From NCBI GenBank assembly GCA_023230025.1, contig JALNYD010000064.1, forward strand, positions 1 to 11,616: a DNA stretch of 11,616 nt. The letters are read 5' to 3'. A program made the translations under genes and the position numbers. This DNA comes from Candidatus Cloacimonadota bacterium (GTDB taxonomy: Bacteria; Cloacimonadota; Cloacimonadia; Cloacimonadales; Cloacimonadaceae). The notes under the pieces are model-generated. The model made no database searches, was not told where the DNA came from, and was given only the letters and a program-made list of their open reading frames with translations. Positions 7,946-11,616 of this stretch are shown in pieces (positions within the stretch are counted from its first letter, which is position 1; the number at the start of each line of letters is the position of its first letter).

Positions 7946-9097
7946 ATGACGTTTATTGTGCTGTTTTGGGTTTCCTGGCTGATGTTACTCTACCATCTGG
8001 CTGGCTATCCCGCCCTACTCTGGATATTGAATCTAAGAAAGCATAAGAATTCTCTGATACGATGGCTAAGCGACGATGAATTGCCTGTGGTAACGGTATT
8101 GTGTGCTGCATACAATGAAGAAGCTGTAATAGGAGCAAAAATTGAATCCTTTCTAGCCTTGGATTATCCATCGCACAAAGTGCAGATGATTATAATATCG
8201 GACGATTCCACGGATAAGACAAATGAAATAGTATCACAATACACAGGTACTAATGTCTCCTTGATAGTGCAGAAACCAAGAGCCGGGAAGCCTAGCGGAT
8301 TGAATCTGGCCTTGGAACACATACAAGGGGATTATGTGCTTTCTACTGACGCTAACTCGATTTTTGCACCTGATGCTCTACGAGTATTGGTGAACAGGAT
8401 TAAGAGTGATGATAAGCTTGGGATGGTATCCGGAGAATTACGGTTGCAAAAAAAAGGCGATAAGCAATCTGGAGAAGGCTTGTATTGGCGTTATGAAGCG
8501 TTTATCAAGAAGATGGACAGTATGTTTCACAGCATCATCTGTGCGAATGGCTCACTCTTTTTGATTAAGCGCTGTTTTTTCCGTGAAGTAGATCCCCAAT
8601 CTACAGATGATTTTGAGCGTACACTGATCGTACTCGAGAATGGCTATTATGCTGCATATGAGCCTGATGCCTGCGTGTACGAGGAAGAAAGTGAAAAAGC
8701 CAGCCAGGAATTGAAACGAAAGGTACGCATCATATCCCGTGAGTGGTCTGCACTCTTTCGGCATAGAAGTTTGCTGAATCCATTCCGGTTTCCTATAGAG
8801 AGTTTTCTACTCATTTCACATAAACTGATCCGCTGGTTGTTCTTTGTTTTCATTGTTATCGGGTTTGTCTCTTCAGCTTTATTGCTATCCAAACCGTTTT
8901 TCTTGCTGGCTTTTTCTGGCCAGGTGCTGGTTTACAGCATGGGATTGCTGGGTTTGGCTGCACAAAACAAGGGTATCCGCTTACCGCTTACAGGATTGCC
9001 AGCATATATTACGGCGATGATATTAGCGTCCCTAATGGCTTTTATCAGATTTATATCCCAGAAACGTACCATGGCTTTGTGGGATACTATTCGCTAG
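7946..9097 (+). CDS. Membrane-anchored family 2 glycosyltransferase
   Basis: 383 residues from ATG 7946, with an N-terminal membrane helix (about 4-28), a cytoplasmic GT-A domain and about three C-terminal helices (about 290-370). Motifs in order are VTVLCAAYNEE, ISDDSTD (D86-D87), the DXD-like STDAN (D135), STDDFE (D221-D222, catalytic base region) and SREW (R265-W267). The spacing matches the cellulose synthase-like processive group, although the last motif is REW rather than QxxRW. It adds sugar from a nucleotide donor and may extrude or extend a chain. A GTG at 7931 could add five residues but has no ribosome binding site; TGGA at 7936-7939 favours 7946. It stands about 100 nt after the fused GT4 gene. 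Confidence 0.88.
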   Translation: MTFIVLFWVSWLMLLYHLAGYPALLWILNLRKHKNSLIRWLSDDELPVVTVLCAAYNEEAVIGAKIESFLALDYPSHKVQMIIISDDSTDKTNEIVSQYTGTNVSLIVQKPRAGKPSGLNLALEHIQGDYVLSTDANSIFAPDALRVLVNRIKSDDKLGMVSGELRLQKKGDKQSGEGLYWRYEAFIKKMDSMFHSIICANGSLFLIKRCFFREVDPQSTDDFERTLIVLENGYYAAYEPDACVYEEESEKASQELKRKVRIISREWSALFRHRSLLNPFRFPIESFLLISHKLIRWLFFVFIVIGFVSSALLLSKPFFLLAFSGQVLVYSMGLLGLAAQNKGIRLPLTGLPAYITAMILASLMAFIRFISQKRTMALWDTIR

Positions 9098-9101
9098 GTA
9101 A

Positions 9102-9290
9102 ATGACTGTTTACTGTGCAGAGATCGAACAAAATCATGAGGAATTGTTTTCTGCGATACGCTGTAGTATGCATCAGGAAGCACTTGACACAGCCAGCCTG
9201 ATCAGATTTGTGGGATATGATAGAATGAAGCAATCAGATATTGCGACTCCAGCAATGCTTTATGCCCGCTACATTCTGCACAGGGGCTGA
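9102..9290 (+). CDS. Doubtful small ORF, 62 residues
   Basis: The ORF opens at ATG 9102, four bases after the GT2 stop, with AGG at 9096-9098 as a weak ribosome binding site, and ends at TGA 9288-9290. The product begins MTVYCAEIEQNHEELFSA and ends ATPAMLYARYILHRG. It has no signal peptide or membrane segment and I recognise no family. An in-frame TAA at 9099-9101 rules out its being a read-through extension of a longer frame here. It could be a real small protein of the operon, a decayed gene end, or chance. If it is not coding, the gap between neighbours is 225 nt with nothing else clear in it. Confidence 0.35.
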   Translation: MTVYCAEIEQNHEELFSAIRCSMHQEALDTASLIRFVGYDRMKQSDIATPAMLYARYILHRG

Positions 9291-9306
9291 ATAATGAAGA
9301 TTCTTC

Positions 9307-9314
9307 AAAAGGAG
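9307..9314 (+). promoter_or_regulatory. Strong ribosome binding site of the dehydrogenase gene
   Basis: AAAAGGAG with 8 nt to ATG 9323 is the best Shine-Dalgarno match in the window. It fixes the start and suggests that this gene is translated independently rather than by coupling to the preceding stop. Confidence 0.75.
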
Positions 9315-9322
9315 ATAGATTT

Positions 9323-10351
9323 ATGAAGAAAGTAAGACTTGGTCTAATTGGATGTGGCAGGATTGCCAAGAATCATTTTGATGCCGTATCCCAGATTTCC
9401 GAAGCTGATTTTGTGGCTGTAGCAGACATTATTCCAGAGAAAGTCCAAAAAGCCGCCGAAGAGTATCATGTCCCCGGCATCTACACAGATTATCACGAAA
9501 TGCTGGCCAAGGAGAAGCTGGATTTGGTTTCGATCTGTTCCCCCAGCGGTATGCATCCAAATATGGGTGTGGATGTTGCCAGAGCCAAAGTGAATGTGCT
9601 AACCGAAAAGCCCATGGCAATCAATATCGATGCTGCTGATCGCCTGATCCGCGCTTGCGACGATAATGCTGTGAAGCTCTTTGTGGTAAAGCAGAACCGT
9701 CTTAATAGCACCATGCAGCTCCTCAAGCGTGCCATAGACAAGAACCGCTTTGGCAGGATCTACATGGCGCAGGCAAATGTGTTCTGGACTCGTCCGCAAG
9801 CATATTATGATGCTGAGAAATGGCGCGGTACCTGGGAGTTTGATGGCGGAGCATATATGAACCAGGCCAGCCACTATGTGGACGCTATCTATTGGCTTTT
9901 GGGCAATGTGGATAGTGTATCTGCCTTCACAGCCACGATGGCTCGCAAGATCGAAGCTGAAGATACCGGCAGTGCTATTCTGCAGTTTAGGAGCGGGATC
10001 ATCGCTTCGATCAATGTTACTATGCTCACATACCCCAAAAACTTCGAGGGTTCAATCACGATCATTGGAGAAAAGGGTATAGTCAAGATAGGCGGTGTGG
10101 CAGTTAATAAGATTGAAAAATGGGAGTTTGAGGATTATGACGATGATGATCGCATAGCCCAGGATACCAATTACCAACCCCCCAATGTTTACGGTTTTGG
10201 GCATAATCCCTATTATCGCAATGTGGTAGATGTGCTGCTGGGTAAGGCCGTTCCTTCTACTGATGGTCGTGATGGCCGCAAATCTGTGGAAATTATCCAG
10301 GCCATATACCAAAGTGCCAAAACTGGTAAAAAGGTTAGCCTGCCCCTCTGA
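9323..10351 (+). CDS. wlbA: Gfo/Idh/MocA oxidoreductase, probable UDP-N-acetyl-2-amino-2-deoxyglucuronate 3-dehydrogenase (WlbA/WbpB type)
   Basis: 342 residues, normal for the family. Residues 1-120 form a Rossmann NAD(P)-binding domain with GLIGCGRIAKNH (G10, G12, A15), ICSPSGMH and the catalytic TEKP (K96). The C-terminal dehydratase-like domain has GTWEFDGGAYMNQASHYVD with H184 and D187, then AEDTGSAILQF, YPKNFEGSITIIGEKG and VKIGGVAVNKIEKW. The stretch from DGG to VKIGGVAVN is characteristic of WlbA/WbpB, which oxidise C3 of UDP-GlcNAcA as the first step toward the 2,3-diacetamido uronic acid of several O-antigens. A generic Gfo/Idh member cannot be excluded. The companion aminotransferase, acetyltransferase and epimerase genes are not in the window. 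It is the last + strand gene before a terminator. Confidence 0.82.
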   Translation: MKKVRLGLIGCGRIAKNHFDAVSQISEADFVAVADIIPEKVQKAAEEYHVPGIYTDYHEMLAKEKLDLVSICSPSGMHPNMGVDVARAKVNVLTEKPMAINIDAADRLIRACDDNAVKLFVVKQNRLNSTMQLLKRAIDKNRFGRIYMAQANVFWTRPQAYYDAEKWRGTWEFDGGAYMNQASHYVDAIYWLLGNVDSVSAFTATMARKIEAEDTGSAILQFRSGIIASINVTMLTYPKNFEGSITIIGEKGIVKIGGVAVNKIEKWEFEDYDDDDRIAQDTNYQPPNVYGFGHNPYYRNVVDVLLGKAVPSTDGRDGRKSVEIIQAIYQSAKTGKKVSLPL

Positions 10352-10376
10352 TCAGATCATTCACATATAAATAATG

Positions 10377-10404
10377 AACCCGGAACTCTCGCTCCGGGTT
10401 TTTT
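10377..10404 (+). terminator. Rho-independent terminator of the + strand gene run
   Basis: Inverted repeat AACCCGGA (10377-10384) and TCCGGGTT (10393-10400), an 8 bp perfect stem with an 8 nt loop, followed by TTTT so that six T run from 10399 to 10404. It starts 25 bases after the dehydrogenase stop. On the opposite strand the stem is followed by CATTATTTATATG, a weaker U-tract, so it may also partly end the convergent receptor gene. Confidence 0.88.
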
Positions 10405-10422
10405 ACTTGAGTGGCAAAACGG

Positions 10423-11616
10423 TTAAATCTTCAAGCTGATACTGATGGTGTAGTCCCTGCCTGCAGCCGGATAACCATATTCACTTTGATAATCCTCATC
10501 CAGCAGGTTGTCCAGCTTCAGCTTCAGATCCAGATGTTTCCAGCTTCTACCGAGCTCGATGCTATGGGTGTGATAGGCTTTAAGAACATGAAAATTCCCC
10601 ATATCATCCTGTGAATCACGTTCACTGCGCCAAAGAAGGCTATAGCTTAGTTCAAGATCGAGGGGCAAGCTATAGCTGATTTGCCCGTCAATACTGTGGC
10701 GTGGACTATCGCTGAGCCTGTAGTCGCTATCCGTTCCGTAATCAAGATAGGCATAGGCAGATTGGATGAATAGTTTGGTCAGTGGTTGCGCTGCCAGGCT
10801 TAGTTCCCCGCCATAGGATTGAACGCTATACAGATTCTGATAGCCATCAGATCCATAATCAATAAGGTTTTTTACATCATTGTAAAAAAGAGAAAGATCG
10901 CTTACCAGATTCAGAATCCCGCCGTGGTTAAGCTTATGGTTGATCTCATATTTAATGGCGCTGGAAGGCAGCAGATGGGGATTGCCATTTTCTGCCGAGA
11001 AGAGCTGACGCATGGTGGGCATTGCGGAGTTTCGCCCCACCGAAAACGATACCCTGGATTGGATCGGACTGGTCCAATATAGGCCAAGTGAAGGCTCTGC
11101 AATGACTTCGGGTTTTTCGTTCTTGCTATGAAAGATGCTGCTGAGACCAAAGCTAGCGCTTAAATCCAACCTTTCATGCAAGGGCACTTGATGCTGTACA
11201 TAAGCACTGTTCAGATATGCCCAGTTATCGGTCCATTCCAGATAACTACCCGTATCTTTGCGCTTAGTGCTGCGATACTCGCTTCTGAATCCGCTTTGGA
11301 AGCGCTGTCCGATCTTAATGCTGGGTGCCAGCCCAAGATTCCAGGAATCCATGCGGGAGCTGATATCCAGGCTCTGATGATGGGGATCCCTAAAGCGTTC
11401 GTATGTATCACCAGCAGCGTCATAATACAGATGTGCCAGAATGCGGCTGTTTTCTGAGCTATACAGATCAGCTCCCAAACTGGAATAAGCCCGGTAGAAG
11501 TTTTTATAGCTGCGGTAGTCTCTGCCATAGATCGAGGAAGGGATATCCTTGTGCGGGATAAATGAATATCCGAAGGATAGCCCCAAATCGTGGATATTAG
11601 CAATCTGCAGATCAGT
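10423..11616 (-). CDS. TonB-dependent outer-membrane receptor, C-terminal part (truncated by window edge)
   Basis: An open frame of 397 residues enters from the right edge and ends at the stop on 10423-10425. The content is a run of alternating polar and aromatic beta-strands typical of a transmembrane barrel, for example LNLVSDLSLFYNDVKNLIDY, YGGELSLAAQPL and LFIQSAYAYLDYG. A family-typical plug-distal segment, SVGRNSAMPTMRQLF with NPHLLPSSA, and the closing block DNLLDEDYQSEYGYPAAGRDY ending ISISLKI, match the TonB_dep_Rec C-terminal pattern. There is no visible plug domain because it would lie to the right. It would take up a chelate, cobalamin or glycan across the outer membrane using TonB energy; the ligand cannot be told. 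It is convergent to the dehydrogenase gene and shares its terminator region. Confidence 0.85.
   Translation of the reverse strand, partial: TDLQIANIHDLGLSFGYSFIPHKDIPSSIYGRDYRSYKNFYRAYSSLGADLYSSENSRILAHLYYDAAGDTYERFRDPHHQSLDISSRMDSWNLGLAPSIKIGQRFQSGFRSEYRSTKRKDTGSYLEWTDNWAYLNSAYVQHQVPLHERLDLSASFGLSSIFHSKNEKPEVIAEPSLGLYWTSPIQSRVSFSVGRNSAMPTMRQLFSAENGNPHLLPSSAIKYEINHKLNHGGILNLVSDLSLFYNDVKNLIDYGSDGYQNLYSVQSYGGELSLAAQPLTKLFIQSAYAYLDYGTDSDYRLSDSPRHSIDGQISYSLPLDLELSYSLLWRSERDSQDDMGNFHVLKAYHTHSIELGRSWKHLDLKLKLDNLLDEDYQSEYGYPAAGRDYTISISLKI

Noticed and set aside
9184..9226. TTGACA at 9184-9189 followed by TATGAT (9216-9221) and TAGAAT (9221-9226) as a possible promoter for the dehydrogenase gene
   Set aside because: The spacing from TTGACA to either -10-like box is 26 nt or more, too long for a sigma-70 type promoter, and the 17 nt position holds no -10 match.
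10423..11603. Several frames of 60-130 codons on both strands inside the receptor gene, including one of 130 codons at 11211-11603
   Set aside because: They are overlapped by the receptor frame, which shows a clear family pattern throughout. The others show none and are shadows of it.
1..11616. Possible CRISPR array, insertion sequence, phage or toxin-antitoxin element
   Set aside because: No regularly spaced repeats, transposase or integrase motifs, terminal inverted repeats or toxin-antitoxin pair were seen. Apart from the partial upstream gene and the small ORF, every gene has an ordinary envelope or lipid function.

Overview
The window looks like a bacterial chromosome segment of moderate GC content from a Gram-negative lineage with an outer membrane. 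Two things point that way: a secreted protein ending in a FlgD-like, type IX-style C-terminal sorting domain (motif NYPNPFNP near its end, closing with KKMILMK), and the C-terminal half of a TonB-dependent outer-membrane receptor. The sorting tail and the overall style are most reminiscent of Cloacimonadota or related FCB-group bacteria. That is an inference from motif style, not a database result.

Layout. Positions 1-10351 read on the + strand as a dense chain of genes. The tail of an unidentified upstream gene (3-116) overlaps uppS (undecaprenyl diphosphate synthase, 106-849). uppS overlaps cdsA (phosphatidate cytidylyltransferase, 842-1636). Eight bases later starts a 581-residue secreted multidomain protein (1645-3390). 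It is followed without a real gap by an EamA/DMT-type transporter that begins at TTG (3392-4288). The transporter overlaps by 4 nt a polysaccharide flippase of the MOP (Wzx-like) group (4285-5604). One base on begins an unusually long protein made of two complete GT4 glycosyltransferases (5606-7843). After a gap of about 100 nt come a membrane-anchored GT2 glycosyltransferase (7946-9097), a doubtful 62-residue ORF (9102-9290), and a UDP-sugar dehydrogenase of the WlbA/WbpB type (9323-10351) with the best ribosome binding site in the window. A rho-independent hairpin (10377-10404) closes the + strand run. Convergent to it, on the - strand, lies the truncated TonB-dependent receptor (10423-11616).

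How the genes fit together. UppS makes the lipid carrier for periplasmic glycan assembly and CdsA makes CDP-diacylglycerol. The WlbA-like enzyme would work on UDP-N-acetylglucosaminuronate toward a 2,3-diamino-sugar. The three glycosyltransferase modules would build a glycan on a lipid carrier, and the flippase would move it across the inner membrane. The reading is an envelope-glycan locus attached to a housekeeping lipid pair, with one secreted, surface-sorted protein inserted between them. There is no polymerase, ligase or initiating phosphoglycosyltransferase in the window, so the locus is either incomplete here or relies on genes elsewhere.

I found no RNA gene, CRISPR array, insertion sequence or phage element, and no clearly new defence-like system. 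The most unusual items are the tandem GT4 fusion and the broken uppS-cdsA neighbourhood. No gene-free stretch exceeds 300 bases; the longest is 9098-9322 if the 62-residue ORF is not real.
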